A stretch of 64,000 nucleotides of DNA from Vogesella aquatica (GCF_028548455.1 NZ_JAQQLF010000005.1:166365-230364); one strand, 5' to 3'. Positions 35,795 to 45,800 are shown, counted from the first letter of the stretch. Notes: generated by a model not told the origin, from the letters alone. A program made the numbers and translations.

Positions 35795-35977
35795 TCACTC
35801 ATCATCAATGCCGATCGACGCGCCTGAAAATGCCAAAGACAAAATACAAGGTGAGCTTTTTTCATCCAAAACCAAACGCACGTAATCAAATTGCAAAAAA
35901 TATAAGTAACCAATTAAATGCTTAGCTAGTTGACGAATTTTTCCAATTGCAGAACCGTTATTAAGCAAATTATTCAT
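35795..35977 (-). CDS. 60-aa small protein upstream of the ATP-grasp gene
   Basis: The start at 35,977 has an excellent ribosome site (GGTGAGG, five bases away), which makes this a likely gene although short. The product begins MNNLLNNGSAIGKIRQLAKH, has a hydrophobic middle (LIGYLYFLQF) and ends SSPCILSLAFSGASIGIDDE, with one cysteine. It lies on the same strand as the ligase and exporter, 230 bases upstream. It could be a ribosomal peptide substrate, a leader peptide or an unrelated small protein. No family recognised. Confidence 0.55.
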   Translation of the reverse strand: MNNLLNNGSAIGKIRQLAKHLIGYLYFLQFDYVRLVLDEKSSPCILSLAFSGASIGIDDE

Positions 35978-36370
35978 TAAAGCCTCACCCAACAAGCTGA
36001 TCCCATACACGTTGCCAATATAAAAGCGCTAATAATTGATTCACTTATTCTTTCAAAATCACCAAATTGAAAGCATCTAGCCAAATATCACATCGACATA
36101 CTATCACAATCCATGGCTATATCACTTTCAAGTGGGTGCATAAAATCAGGAATTCATCCCAGCCGGGAAAGTAATACAAGGGCATCATAGTTTTATTTGG
36201 CAACTAAAATTGCGCGCAGAAAATTTCTGCAAAAAATGTAAAGCTTTTGTAGAGTTTTAATACTGAATTATCAATTTACGCGCTTCGTTTGGTCTGAGTT
36301 AAACCTGCTCGCCGGAAGGAGAAATTACGTGATGATGACATGCTATTTTCGCCATCGAAACTTCTACTTG

Positions 36371-36640
36371 CTGGCTGTTGAAATACGCACCAGCTGGGCA
36401 TACGCCATCCTCTGCGGTGCCATAATCACAACCCGGTGAACACCCTGAATCAGCACGAACCCGGCCTAGCAAGGCTCGTTTGCAGCTTTTTTCACCTCCA
36501 CCATTCCAACGCTGGATGCAATGCGGCCAACGTCCGCAGCCGCATTAAGTCGTAGGCCACCATTGCCAGTGTCAGCAACTGATCAACCTTGGCCAAACCC
36601 CAAACCACCACTTGACGAATCGACCCTGTATTGAGCAGCA
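36371..36640. mobile_element. IS5-type remnant, 3' end only
   Basis: One end reads GGCTGTTGAAATACGCACC, matching the ends of the remnant at 32.4 kb. The minus strand then encodes the usual C terminus (LAKVDQLLTLAMVAYDLMRLRTLAA), parallel to about 32,600 in the other copy. The rest of the element is absent. Confidence 0.7.
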
Positions 36641-36825
36641 CCCAACCCAAATACATATGATGATGAAATCATGCCCACATGCTGACATCAATAATTTATG
36701 AAATATTGATAAATGGCAATGGGGTATTTTTTGAATTATTACATCGAAAAACAACAAGAGACCAACTACACATCACTGAATCAGAAGCCAGGGGGAGTAT
36801 TTGGCTGGTGCTGTGCATAGCTGCT

Positions 36826-36852
36826 TGAATCGCCCTTGCTTCTGTAGATAAT
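36826..36852. repeat. Solo IS3-type end relic
   Basis: TGAATCGCCCTTGCTTCTGTAGAT resembles both ends of the IS3 element at 38,652-39,883 (TGAATCGCCCC..CTT..CTAGA). No transposase nearby. Confidence 0.55.
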
Positions 36853-37163
36853 TGAACGGCTGCAATCAATACGGAAGCGGACGTCGTGAGCCTGGCTGTG
36901 ACTGAGCGCTTTGGCCGATCAGCTGCCTGGTCAGACCAGACAGCGGTTGGTCGTCGGCCATAGCGGACTTTCATATCTCAGATAAAAGATGGCCCCTTCC
37001 AATTAGGAAGCAGCAGTAAACGTATCTAGTAAAAGTGGGGACGATGCAACCTGTATCTCTGCGTCATGCACAACATCCATAAGCCAGCAAAACACCAGTT
37101 TTCTATTAAACATAAAAAAATTCCGCAATATAGATGTAACGTTTGCTAAGACTTTGGGTTTGC

Positions 37164-37216
37164 TTTCGACTTTATTTAGCCGGAACAGACAGTGTTCCGG
37201 CTAAATAGAGTCGAAA
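37164..37216. repeat. 24-bp stem hairpin
   Basis: Arms beginning TTTCGACT and containing ATTTAGCCGGAACA pair over 24 bases with one mismatch and a five-base loop. Not obviously linked to a gene. The foot contains the AGTCGAAAAC word repeated nearby. Confidence 0.7.
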
Positions 37217-37525
37217 ACACAACACACGCCCCAGCAAGGCTTGCAGAGCGGCTGCTTAAGTTCGTGTTTCCTTTAAAGTCGAAAACAAATAGTCTGCGAT
37301 GAAGCAATTGAGCCTCACACTATCAATAAAAGTCGAAAACAACCGACTTTTGATCTTATCACCATACACGCCCCCGTCCAGGCTCTTACCTGGGCAGTCA
37401 TGTAAAAGTCCGTCCAGGCAACAGCTTGGACTCTGTAGACACACAGCTTTGGGGCGATCTCCTACTTATAGATGGGTTCCATTTGTGATAACCGGTCATC
37501 GCACTCAAGCATCCGCTTATTTATT

Positions 37526-37632
37526 TGCCGATCTTTCTGCCGATATGATTATGTAAATTACCAATTAAGAACAATTACTTATAAAAACCATGTCGATTGA
37601 ACTGAGAAAATTTTGCCGATCTCTGTACCGAT
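37526..37632. promoter_or_regulatory. Orphan copy of the paired TGCCGAT element
   Basis: Two boxes, each made of TGCCGAT-N5-TGCCGAT (the second box has TACCGAT as its right half), lie 88 bases apart. Both the internal 12-base period and the 88-base spacing equal those of the element upstream of fic at 57.0 kb. No intact gene follows here. Confidence 0.7.
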
Positions 37633-37779
37633 GATTGTGATGACTGCACAAAGCAGGGAGTACCCGTCCAGCAGGGCCTCCTTGCCTAGCCTTCTGACAG
37701 GATTGACGCAGACAACAAGCAAAAATGGCCGCCATGGACTTAGAAGCAGCCATCAATGCATCTAGCAAACGCAGGAGGA

Positions 37780-37968
37780 TCAATCCTTACCAGAACGGCA
37801 AGCTTCGAGCTCACGTTTCAGCCGAGCTATCTCGCTCTTCATGCTTTCCGCGTCAATGAGCAGATCGCGCACCTTGCTCCAGTAGGCATATCCCAAGTCC
37901 CCCTCTTCATTCGCATGCTGCTGTAGCCTGCGCAAGGCAATTTCCAAGTCAAAGCTATCATTGTGCAT
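37780..37968 (-). CDS. 62-aa coiled-coil small protein
   Basis: The start at 37,968 follows GAGGGGG and a six-base spacer; a five-codon longer start is less well placed. The product is helical, with a heptad-like C terminus (MKSEIARLKRELEACRSGKD). It is likely a small regulatory or scaffolding protein of mobile-element origin. It lies downstream of two zinc-binding small genes on the same strand. Confidence 0.6.
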   Translation of the reverse strand: MHNDSFDLEIALRRLQQHANEEGDLGYAYWSKVRDLLIDAESMKSEIARLKRELEACRSGKD

Positions 37969-38156
37969 GGTGTACCCCCTCACCGTTGTTATCCCAAAGA
38001 TGATTAATGAAAAGTCTCAAGCACGGCGCGCCTTCAAACTCGCCCACGAACACTAATAGGGCTGACCCGACGTCCCCCCGACGCCTCTACAATCACATCC
38101 GTTCCAACAACCTGCACACTAAAATTTTTTACTTCCCGCTTCATGGCTATTTTTCC

Positions 38157-38402
38157 CTATTAAATTCCGTGGGTTTATCCGCTGCCTGTTTAGCAGCGCC
38201 ACATTCGACGCAATGCGTCCAAATGCCACCTGGCGGCAGCCCGTCGTCTTTGTTGCCAAAATCAGGGTCAGGCTGGAAATTCTGCGGCCACTTCGACACT
38301 GACACGCCGACCGAATGGCCAACAAATGTGCGGACCTACACCGTGGTACGGGTAAACCGTCCCGCCATCGCCGTCATGACACTCGTCGCAGAAATCACTC
38401 AT
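38157..38402 (-). pseudogene. Phage-type small zinc-binding protein, frameshifted
   Basis: From the ATG at 38,402 the frame gives MSDFCDECHDGDGGTVYPYHG and stops after 44 codons. The +1 frame then continues the same protein pattern (SKWPQNFQPDPDFGN...WTHCVECGAAK) to a TAG at 38,157. Together they make a protein of about 80 residues with two CxxC pairs, resembling small phage proteins. One indel near 38,290 would restore it. Confidence 0.5.
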
Positions 38403-38417
38403 TTCCAATTTCCCGAG

Positions 38418-38621
38418 TTATTTCGGACGTTGCGTCTGCGACATCAGCTCTCCGCATTTTTCACAGGTATAGTGGTCTTCCTGGCCAACCTTGACCGCCC
38501 TCATGCCAGTGAGCGTTACCGACTCCCACATGTCGGAGAAGGGCTGATCATTCTCAGAAGTTCTCTCCTCCCCAAGATGCCCGTTTGGGCAGATAAAGTG
38601 AACATACGTTCGCATGGTCAT
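38418..38621 (-). CDS. 67-aa zinc-ribbon protein
   Basis: FICPNGHLGEER and YTCEKCGELMSQT give two knuckles that would bind one zinc ion. Its end lies 16 bases before the next small zinc protein on the same strand, suggesting one phage-like transcript. The ATG two codons later (38,615) is also possible. Function unknown. Confidence 0.6.
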   Translation of the reverse strand: MTMRTYVHFICPNGHLGEERTSENDQPFSDMWESVTLTGMRAVKVGQEDHYTCEKCGELMSQTQRPK

Positions 38622-38714
38622 ATTTTAGTCTCCGGCCTGTTATCAAATCACTGAATCGCCCCTCCTTTCCTAGATACCTCGTGAGCCTCACACTAGGCCC
38701 TACAAGGAGGTGTC

Positions 38715-38993
38715 ATGAGCAGGCAGCGTTTCCCCGAAGAATTCAAGATTGAAGCCGTCAAACAGGTAACCGAACGTGGCTATCCGGTGGCCGAAGTCGC
38801 CAGCCGTCTCGGTGTTTCGGCACACAGCCTGTATCAATGGCTGAAACGCTACGACCCCAAGCGCGCGAAACCGGCCGAATCTGCTGACCAGCAAGCTGAA
38901 ATCCGCCGTCTCAAGGCAGAGCTGAAACGGATGACCGAGGAGCGCGACATCCTAAAAAAGGCCGCCGCATACTTTGCCAAGGAGTCCGGGTAA
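38715..38993 (+). CDS. IS3-family transposase OrfA
   Basis: A 92-residue helix-turn-helix protein (VTERGYPVAEVASRLGVSAHSLYQWL) with a leucine-zipper-like helix (AEIRRLKAELKRMTEERDILKKAAAYF). CTAAAAAAGG near the end is the usual -1 slippage site that joins it to OrfB. Confidence 0.93.
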   Translation: MSRQRFPEEFKIEAVKQVTERGYPVAEVASRLGVSAHSLYQWLKRYDPKRAKPAESADQQAEIRRLKAELKRMTEERDILKKAAAYFAKESG

Positions 38994-39040
38994 GGTATGC
39001 CTTCATCCGGACTCATGAGCAGCAGTTTCCTGTTCGACGT

Positions 39041-39865
39041 TTGTGTCGTGTCATGGCTGTGCACCCCAGTGGCTACTACGCCTGGAAAGCTTCCCCGCAT
39101 TCACGCCGCGCTCGCGAAGACCAGCGTTTGCTGGGACACATCAAGCAGGCTTGGCTAGAGAGTGGTGGTGTCTATGGCTACCGCAAGGTGTATGACGACC
39201 TGCGGGCTCTGGGCGAGTGTTGCAGCAAACACCGAGTGGCCCGGCTGATGAAGCAGGAGGGACTACGTTCGCAGACGGGCTACCACCGACGTCCGGGGCA
39301 TTACCGTGGCCGGCCCGCAGTGGTGGCGCCGAACCACCTGCAGCGCCAGTTCACCGTGGATGCACCGAATAAATCCTGGGTGACCGACATCACGTATATC
39401 CGCACACATGAGGGGTGGTTGTACCTGGCGGTGGTGCTCGACCTGTTCTCGCGGCAGGTCATTGGTTGGTCGATGCAGTCACGTATCGATAGAGAGCTGG
39501 TGCTGAATGCCCTGTTGATGGCGGTATGGCGACGTCAGCCAAAGCAGGAGGTGCTGGTGCATTCCGATCAGGGGAGTCAGTTCAGTAGTTACGACTGGCA
39601 GGACTTCCTGAAGGCCCATCGCTTGGTGCCCAGCATGAGTCGACGCGGGAACTGCCACGACAATGCCGTGGCGGAGAGTTTCTTCCAGTTGCTGAAGCGG
39701 GAGCGCATCAAGCGAAAAACCTATCACGACCGGGAGGAAGCCCGACGAGACATCTTCGATTACATCGAGATGTTCTACAACCCGAAGCGCCGGCATGGTT
39801 CCGCAAACGGGCTATCGCCGGTAGAGTTTGAGAAGCAATATTTCCAACGGCTCAAGAGTGTCTAG
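39041..39865 (+). CDS. IS3-family transposase OrfB
   Basis: A 274-residue integrase-core protein. The DDE triad is visible in WVTDITYI, VHSDQGSQF and NAVAESFFQLLK. It lies in the -1 frame relative to OrfA, so the active enzyme is the OrfAB frameshift product. It appears full length. Confidence 0.93.
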   Translation: MCRVMAVHPSGYYAWKASPHSRRAREDQRLLGHIKQAWLESGGVYGYRKVYDDLRALGECCSKHRVARLMKQEGLRSQTGYHRRPGHYRGRPAVVAPNHLQRQFTVDAPNKSWVTDITYIRTHEGWLYLAVVLDLFSRQVIGWSMQSRIDRELVLNALLMAVWRRQPKQEVLVHSDQGSQFSSYDWQDFLKAHRLVPSMSRRGNCHDNAVAESFFQLLKRERIKRKTYHDREEARRDIFDYIEMFYNPKRRHGSANGLSPVEFEKQYFQRLKSV

Positions 39866-39977
39866 AGAAGTTGGGGCGATTCACCCTGCGCATCAACGGT
39901 GTACACGTTGGTCTGAATGAACTCGCAACCACGGATGTACCGGAAATAAGAAGCAACGAGCTGTTCGCCTACGTTGA

Positions 39978-40325
39978 TCATTTCTCGCCGCCGATTTGTG
40001 CTACGTAGATTTGATCCCCAAGATCAAAAATACCAACAACAGTGGAGTCTCGGCATTTACGTGAGGTCTCATAAGCGTCTGCAAAGCTATCCATCGTCAA
40101 GGCCGCTTGCGGATTTTTGCACCATGCTTTTTTTGTAGCAACCGCGGTGTCTTCGAACATCGCTAGAAACTCGTCTGGCACAGGTAGATGGACTCCATAA
40201 CCGAGAAACTCGGCAGTTGCTGGCAGACCATATTCTTTCTTAATGTCAACGAGGGTACGCTGATTTAATCCGAGCGCATCAGCAATGCGCTGTTCTCGTG
40301 AACCTCGCTTTTTGGCTTGCCCCAT
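39978..40325 (-). CDS. 115-aa protein of unknown function
   Basis: Starts MGQAKKRGSREQRIADAL after an AAAGGAA ribosome site. MGQAK(K/Q)RG is a start seen in many small mobile-element proteins. The C-terminal half (STVVGIFDLGDQIYVAQIG) looks like a small beta fold. On the same strand as the 253-residue gene. No function assigned. Confidence 0.65.
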   Translation of the reverse strand: MGQAKKRGSREQRIADALGLNQRTLVDIKKEYGLPATAEFLGYGVHLPVPDEFLAMFEDTAVATKKAWCKNPQAALTMDSFADAYETSRKCRDSTVVGIFDLGDQIYVAQIGGEK

Positions 40326-40437
40326 ACTACGTTCCTTTGGTCACGAAGCTAGAACAGCTTCTTTGGCATTCCGAGTCGTCACCTCAGCGCTCATTGATGG
40401 AAGGCTGACTATCCCCGACCTCCACAATATTTACATG

Positions 40438-41199
40438 CTAGGTGAGAAAATTTATGACGTCGCCTATGGCCTCTCCAACCACGTGGCTAATTTTTGCCAG
40501 CACTTCACCGCCTTTGCGCACCTTATCAATCTTTTCAGCAGTCTCAGCTGTCTTTGTCAAAACTGTCTCGAACCGTTTGAGTAGCATCTTGTCTTCGGTG
40601 GAAGCATTCTCAACCTGCTTCGTCAGTGCCGGGCTATTTCGACGAATGGCACCATAAGTAGTTTCAAGCGCAGTCTCAACTGGAGAAATACCACTAATAC
40701 GATATTGACGTAGGGCCATGCGGATCAGATCAATCTGACGGAGAACAAAATCTTTGACATACATCGACAGATTGCTGGCTTCGATGGATTCTTGCAGTGA
40801 CTCCAGATCAGAGATAAGAGATGCCAATTCCTCGGCACTGAGCTCGTCTTCTTCCTTCGGAAGTGCCCAAGCTGCCCATTGGAGACCAAGGAGAACATCA
40901 GACGGTAAGCTACGTTTGTGTGAGGCCCACTCTTGATTTAAGAGCGTGGCCGAGGCGATTCCCTTGATACGAGCAAAGCTCTCATAAAATAGCGGTTCAG
41001 GGACCCCCTGCTCGATCAGTTTTGTCTTTGCAAGCTCGATTTCAGCGCGAAAAGCCATTAGAGCAGCGGTAGCTCCATCTTCATCGTTTTCACTTAGCTT
41101 GAAAACATGAATCCAAAGCTGAATAAACTGGGTACCACTGCGATCGGGATAGCCTATGACTTGTTCATAGATCGCAAGGATTCTTGCAGCTGAATTCAT
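40438..41199 (-). CDS. 253-aa protein of unknown function
   Basis: The start at 41,199 follows AGGAGA; a longer frame adds 12 residues without support. Mostly helical and acidic (EEDELSAEELASLISDLESLQES), with a C-terminal amphipathic or hydrophobic helix (AKISHVVGEAIGDVINFLT). I recognise no family. It sits in the accessory block next to the STAND gene and could be a defence or counter-defence component, but nothing in the sequence proves this. Confidence 0.7.
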   Translation of the reverse strand: MNSAARILAIYEQVIGYPDRSGTQFIQLWIHVFKLSENDEDGATAALMAFRAEIELAKTKLIEQGVPEPLFYESFARIKGIASATLLNQEWASHKRSLPSDVLLGLQWAAWALPKEEDELSAEELASLISDLESLQESIEASNLSMYVKDFVLRQIDLIRMALRQYRISGISPVETALETTYGAIRRNSPALTKQVENASTEDKMLLKRFETVLTKTAETAEKIDKVRKGGEVLAKISHVVGEAIGDVINFLT

Positions 41200-41374
41200 G
41201 CTATCTCCTGAAAAATTGGCGGGAAAACCAGCCAATGCCTTATTGAGAAATATGACTTACGAGTGTAGCAGTCGGGTGATGCATTGTCCCTGTGATTATG
41301 TCATTCAGACGCCATTCGTCGCTCATGCTATCAACCAAACTAGAACACTATCCAGCTGAGTATCTTTGACAGAA

Positions 41375-41683
41375 CTAATCACCACCCGAGTAAGTGTCAC
41401 CCCAAGTATGACGCAACACCGTGCATGGCTTTCCTGTGCGCGGGTTCACACCGGCAACTACCGAAGGGCCACGCGCCCCCGCACCGGGCCACCTGGACAT
41501 ACCGGCGAAGCCATCACTGAGCCACCAGGCTAGCCAGAACGGAATCCACATGATCAGGCCGCCGATCAACATGGCGGGAATGTGCTGCCATTCGGGCAGT
41601 GCCAGCCATACCGATGCTGGCACGGGAAGCCAGAGCATCCAACGTCGGCCAGTAAATAGCTTTTTGACTATCGTTCCCTTCAT
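41375..41683 (-). CDS. 102-aa membrane protein
   Basis: Two membrane helices (WMLWLPVPASVWLALP and AMLIGGLIMWIPFWLAWWL) and a glycine-rich C-terminal tail. It overlaps the upstream gene by four bases (ATGA). Third of three coupled small envelope genes, of the kind found in conjugative elements. Function unknown. Confidence 0.65.
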   Translation of the reverse strand: MKGTIVKKLFTGRRWMLWLPVPASVWLALPEWQHIPAMLIGGLIMWIPFWLAWWLSDGFAGMSRWPGAGARGPSVVAGVNPRTGKPCTVLRHTWGDTYSGGD

Positions 41684-41931
41684 CGCTTCTGTTCCTCGAT
41701 GACCACCATCACATAAGTGGCGGTATTCTTGTCGTCCTGCATGTGAACGACCCGGAAGCCCTTTTCGTAAATCTGGCGGATGGTCACTCTACCGAGGTGT
41801 TCGCAACTCATCAGCGAGTCAGCGCCCTGGAACGAACCAATACACACGCCACCACGCAACGTCCCGCCATCAGCGGCCATCGCATTAGTTGCCACAACGG
41901 CCAGTAAACCCGCGAAGAACGTTTTTCTCAT
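41680..41931 (-). CDS. 83-aa exported protein
   Basis: Signal peptide MRKTFFAGLLAVVATNAMA, then a small domain with two cysteines (GGVCIGSF and LMSCEHLG) likely joined in the periplasm. Both ends overlap neighbouring genes by four bases, so it belongs to one translationally coupled operon. No family recognised. Confidence 0.65.
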   Translation of the reverse strand: MRKTFFAGLLAVVATNAMAADGGTLRGGVCIGSFQGADSLMSCEHLGRVTIRQIYEKGFRVVHMQDDKNTATYVMVVIEEQKR

Positions 41932-42329
41932 TTTGGTAGCTTCCCGATGGTGCAGCGTACCTCGTCGATTTCCATGATGAGGCCGCCCATATCTGCCTGC
42001 GTGCGTCGGATCTGAATGTCTGCCACCCGGCAGAAGCTACGCGCCAGACGCACCACATCCGCGTCAGATCCCCCTGCAGGCACGATGCCGCTCCCCACCA
42101 ACACTTGGCCTTTTTTGCACTGTGAGCGGATAAAGTCACTGGCCTGGTAAATCTTCCTGCTGTTCTGCGGCGCTGTGCCGAGATCACACACGGAATTGTC
42201 GGTTGGACCACCCAGCAGCGAGGCTGCGCCTGCCAGCTGAATAGCGCAAATTACCATAGCAGCCACCATGCCCCCTACTTGCCGGATTGCTGTGCTTCTG
42301 CCCATCATCACACCGCCAAATAATGACAA
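41928..42329 (-). CDS. 133-aa exported protein
   Basis: Signal-like hydrophobic segment (MVAAMVICAIQLAGAASL), then a domain with four cysteines (VCDLG, SQCKKGQ, SFCRVAD, VRCTIGK), suggesting two disulphides. First of three coupled genes. An internal start at 42,305 or 42,302 would also give a good signal peptide. Function unknown. Confidence 0.6.
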   Translation of the reverse strand: MSLFGGVMMGRSTAIRQVGGMVAAMVICAIQLAGAASLLGGPTDNSVCDLGTAPQNSRKIYQASDFIRSQCKKGQVLVGSGIVPAGGSDADVVRLARSFCRVADIQIRRTQADMGGLIMEIDEVRCTIGKLPK

Positions 42330-42395
42330 AGATATATTATGACTTAAGCGCGGCTGATGTAAAAGTAGCAGAAAAGATGTAGCTTTCCCGCGATG

Positions 42396-42761
42396 TCAAA
42401 GCTCATAGCGATCTTGCTGTATGGACCGTTCTGGGGTCAGGTCTGTTGGTTTGGTCATCAAAGTAACGGCATCGAGTTTCAGCTGGATACAATGACAAGC
42501 GAGAAGGCGGGGATGCTGCGGTACAACACGATGACGAGGGTGCAGGTGGTGGAGCAGAGCGCCGAGTTCGCCATAGCAAATGGCACTAATGCCAACGTCG
42601 TTCATCGTAGGTGCAAGCTGGCCCAAGGCGGTGACGCCAATGCGCCCACGAAGACAGACAACTCTGGCGATGGCTCCATCGCCGGGACCGCCCATCAAAT
42701 CGAAGTCGGCGGGTGTGGACTGGCATATAGAACTGCCCAGCGGCATGATAACGGTGTCCAT
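42396..42761 (-). CDS. Doubtful small gene or remnant, about 121 aa
   Basis: The minus-strand frame contains FDLMGGPGDGAIARVVCLRG, faintly like SLLGGPTDNSVCDLG of the gene downstream, so it may be a decayed relative. There is no good ribosome site, and a plus-strand frame covers the same DNA. Low confidence. Confidence 0.25.
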   Translation of the reverse strand: MDTVIMPLGSSICQSTPADFDLMGGPGDGAIARVVCLRGRIGVTALGQLAPTMNDVGISAICYGELGALLHHLHPRHRVVPQHPRLLACHCIQLKLDAVTLMTKPTDLTPERSIQQDRYEL

Positions 42762-42823
42762 TTTTTGGCCGAGCAGCGCTATTCTAGATAGCAAAGAGGG
42801 AGACTTCGTTTCGAAGAAGATGT

Positions 42824-45800
42824 ATGTCAATTGAGATTATCGGCCAACAAAAGTACCGCTTTCAGGATCACGTATGCGTACTTCTAGCTGTACTTGCGTC
42901 CGGGAATCCGAGGGCCTCGCTGCAGATCGAGCCCAAAGACGGCGAAGATGCCCTTCTGCATGCCACAGAAAATGGCGTTACCAGAACGGTGGAAGTGCAG
43001 GTGAAGGGCGCAACCACCGCCATTACACATGATGTATTGGCGGACTGGCTTGCTCACTATCCGGCCCACAGTGACAGCGGATCGCTGCTAGAGCGGATTT
43101 CGAATGATTCCAGCAGATCCGTGTTGTTTGTTGCCAGCGGCCGTTGCAACGATGCCGTCGCCCCCCATACAGTGCCCCTGTCGGTCCACACAACGCAAGT
43201 GCCAAAGGGGTGCGTAACAAACGCCGTAGAGCACGGAATGCGGGAGGGCTTGCACAACTACGCGACAGGCACATCATCAACTGACTCGAACTTGGTCAAA
43301 CGACGTCGAGCGAACATCGGGGCACTGCTTGCGGTCACACCTGCTGCTTCACTGAAGACAGCACTTCAGAGGGTCCTCATCGCTGAGCGGATTGACGAGT
43401 CCACGGTTCTAAGACACATTCGAGTCACCCTTGAAACTGTTCACCGCGTGGTTCCAGATCGGGTTGAGGAGGTGATAAGGCGTATCACAGACATCGTCTT
43501 GAGTGAAAAAAAGACCGACGTGAACATACTGCCACAGGTGGACAAAGTCATCTCGTGGGGCTCGGCGGTAGACCCGTTGGTAGCGGTATCCTACGTTTCC
43601 AGAGGGGAGGAGCAGACCTTACTGGACCGCCTGTCGCTCGACTCTGCGCTCCTCCTCACTGGGCCTCCTCGCGTGGGAAAGACTTTCTGCGCTCGCAACC
43701 TAGCGTACTCGCTACAAAAGCAAGGCTACAGCGTTCGAATCTGTACCGACATTTCAGAAGCAGAACGCTATCTGACCGAGCCTGTGGTAGGCAACCGAGC
43801 CGCTCTCGTCGACGACCCACTTGGAGGCGCGCATGCGGCGGACAACGCGGCACGCGAGCTGATGCTACTGGGCACCCTGATCCCCAAACTTGCCAACGGC
43901 AGGCGGCTCATCGTCTCTCAAGCGCAGGACCGCCTCCTGCAGATCTCTCGATGTCAGTCAGTCTCCGCCATCCGTACAGGAAACTTGTTCTGGGTGGAGA
44001 TGAGCATTGGTACCAACGGTTTCCTAGGCAACCTCTGGAATAAACTGAGCACCGACTATTCCGTCCCTCCGTCTCTAGGAACGTTGGTTGCAGAGGCCAT
44101 CGAGGCTGGGCAACTTGACTTGGAACCTGGCTGCCTCGTCTACCTTGCAGCCAACCACGATCGTATCGGTGCGGACCCTCAACTCGCCGACGTTATTAGC
44201 CACGCGCGTCAAGACTCGAGATCTCTGGGCGACGCGCTACGCGAGGAGCAACTCGCACCTCTAATGAGCGCGCTCGCGATTGCATCGACACCTTCCCTGC
44301 GAAGCGCTGAGCTGGAGCTAGCATTCGTGCTGGACGACAAGCGAAGCGACTGCCCCGGTGAGTCCAACGTCAAGGGAACCATGTCCTCATGGCCTAGCGA
44401 AGTTTCGACCACGCCGCCGGCACCGCCGCCAAGCTACGTACCACTCCCGGCTTTGTCTGCACAGCAGCGCGATGACTTGGATCGCCTTGAGCTTCGAAGA
44501 ATGGTAAGCCGAGCATCCAAGCGCTACACCTTCAGCCACCCATTCTACCGGGCCAGTGCCGAGTCGCTTGTGGATGCCGCGACCACCCGATCAATGGAGT
44601 CGGCGCTATCCACTTTGGAACGGGCGCTGTTCACGCTCGATGCTGATGTATCCCGTGCGGCGGCCACCAATCTCGGCTGGGTGTACCGTAATCTAAACAC
44701 TGAGGATGGTCGGCAAGGTGTCTTTAGCCTAGCGGTTCGAGGACTGCATTCGATCTTTCCCGCAGTCCGTGACTTGTGTTTCGAGTTTGTTGTGCGCAGG
44801 CTGCAAACACTGTCTGTTGAACATCAGGCAAAGATGCCTGACTGGGTACGCTGCGTAACCATCATGGAGCTTTCATACGTAGAGTGGACAGAGGATGGTC
44901 AGCCACGCATCCCGTCGGCCACGTTCGAGGACTACCTGGAAGTCGACCCGTTCCCAGCATCTGTTCCTCTGGCAGAGGTCGAGGATGCGTTGGTCCTCTT
45001 GGACAGTGAACGGCCGGAAACCCTTTCCGCACAGGATGCGGCAAGAGCTGTGATGTTCCTTCAGGAGTCCCCCGGGCGGCTGACGCTCCAGATGGCATCT
45101 CGACTTCTAAGCTTTGACATCTCCATGATCCGTGCGCCTGTTGCTCGCCTCTGGCTCAGCTCCCCTCGAGACGGCGACCAACTCCTGTTGCAGCGCATCT
45201 TCAATGAGCAGCACCCTGCCGTCACCAAGGCCGCATACAAAGGCGTGCTGAAAGCGTGGCCAGTCTGCAGTGAGCCGCGCCGCGCCGCCCTCATTAGCGG
45301 TCTACAGATGATGGCTGATTCCCCGATCTCGGCAGCTGTTCTTATCGACAGCCTGGTGGCGATTACTCGCAAAGAGTACGGAGGCAGTGAGACCCCTTGG
45401 CCAGTGCTTGAAGCCCTGATGCCATTGGTTCTCCGTCAGCTGCCGCTAGGTGCCTCATTCAGGGACGAGCGGCTGTACTACGTGATGAATGATGCCATAG
45501 GGAACATGTCTCACGAGAGCCTGATGGAAATCATTGACCATTGGATAGCTTTGGTCCACCAGTACGCGCTTTCTAGAGTCCCGAGCGACTACATGCTCGG
45601 CGTCACGAACATCCTCATCGCGGGTGTATCGAGCGAGACCAGCGAGAGGGGAGTACGGATCGAACGCCTGCTTGCAGTTCCTGGCACAGCAAGTCGGATC
45701 CGTGTGGTCTCGGACCTAGTTGATAATTGGGATAACCTGAAAGACGTTGAACGAGCGCGCATACTACAGCATTTGACGACAGCAGACCTTGATGTTGTAT

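Larger units (their letters stand above)
35978..37779. other. AT-rich interval with IS relics, no convincing gene
   Basis: The longest frames are short and lack ribosome sites. One possible 5' gene fragment starts at 36,332 after GGAAGGAG but runs into an IS5-type end within 13 codons. The interval holds a second IS5-type relic, an IS3-end relic (36,826-36,852), a large hairpin, three copies of AGTCGAAAAC (37,209, 37,277 and 37,331) and an orphan copy of the fic operator pair. Confidence 0.6.
38652..39883 (+). mobile_element. IS3-family insertion sequence, 1232 bp, intact
   Basis: Imperfect inverted repeats: left TGAATCGCCCCTCCTTTCCT, right end complementary to TGAATCGCCCCAACTTCTCT. Two overlapping-type transposase genes with a -1 frameshift signal. 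No clear direct repeat flanks it, so it may have moved with its surroundings. Confidence 0.88.

Noticed and set aside
35978..38010. Integron attC sites or a CRISPR array in the AT-rich interval
   Set aside because: I looked for GTTRRRY/RYYYAAC pairs and for regularly spaced direct repeats. The hairpin at 37,164 lacks the attC boxes, and the AGTCGAAAAC copies are unevenly spaced.
42393..42791. 132-codon plus-strand frame before the STAND gene
   Set aside because: No ribosome site and no domain; the DNA looks like a decayed relative of the small exported-protein genes on the other strand.
43555..44043. 162-codon plus-strand frame inside the STAND gene
   Set aside because: Arg/Ser-rich alternative frame of a clearly coding region; no ribosome site.
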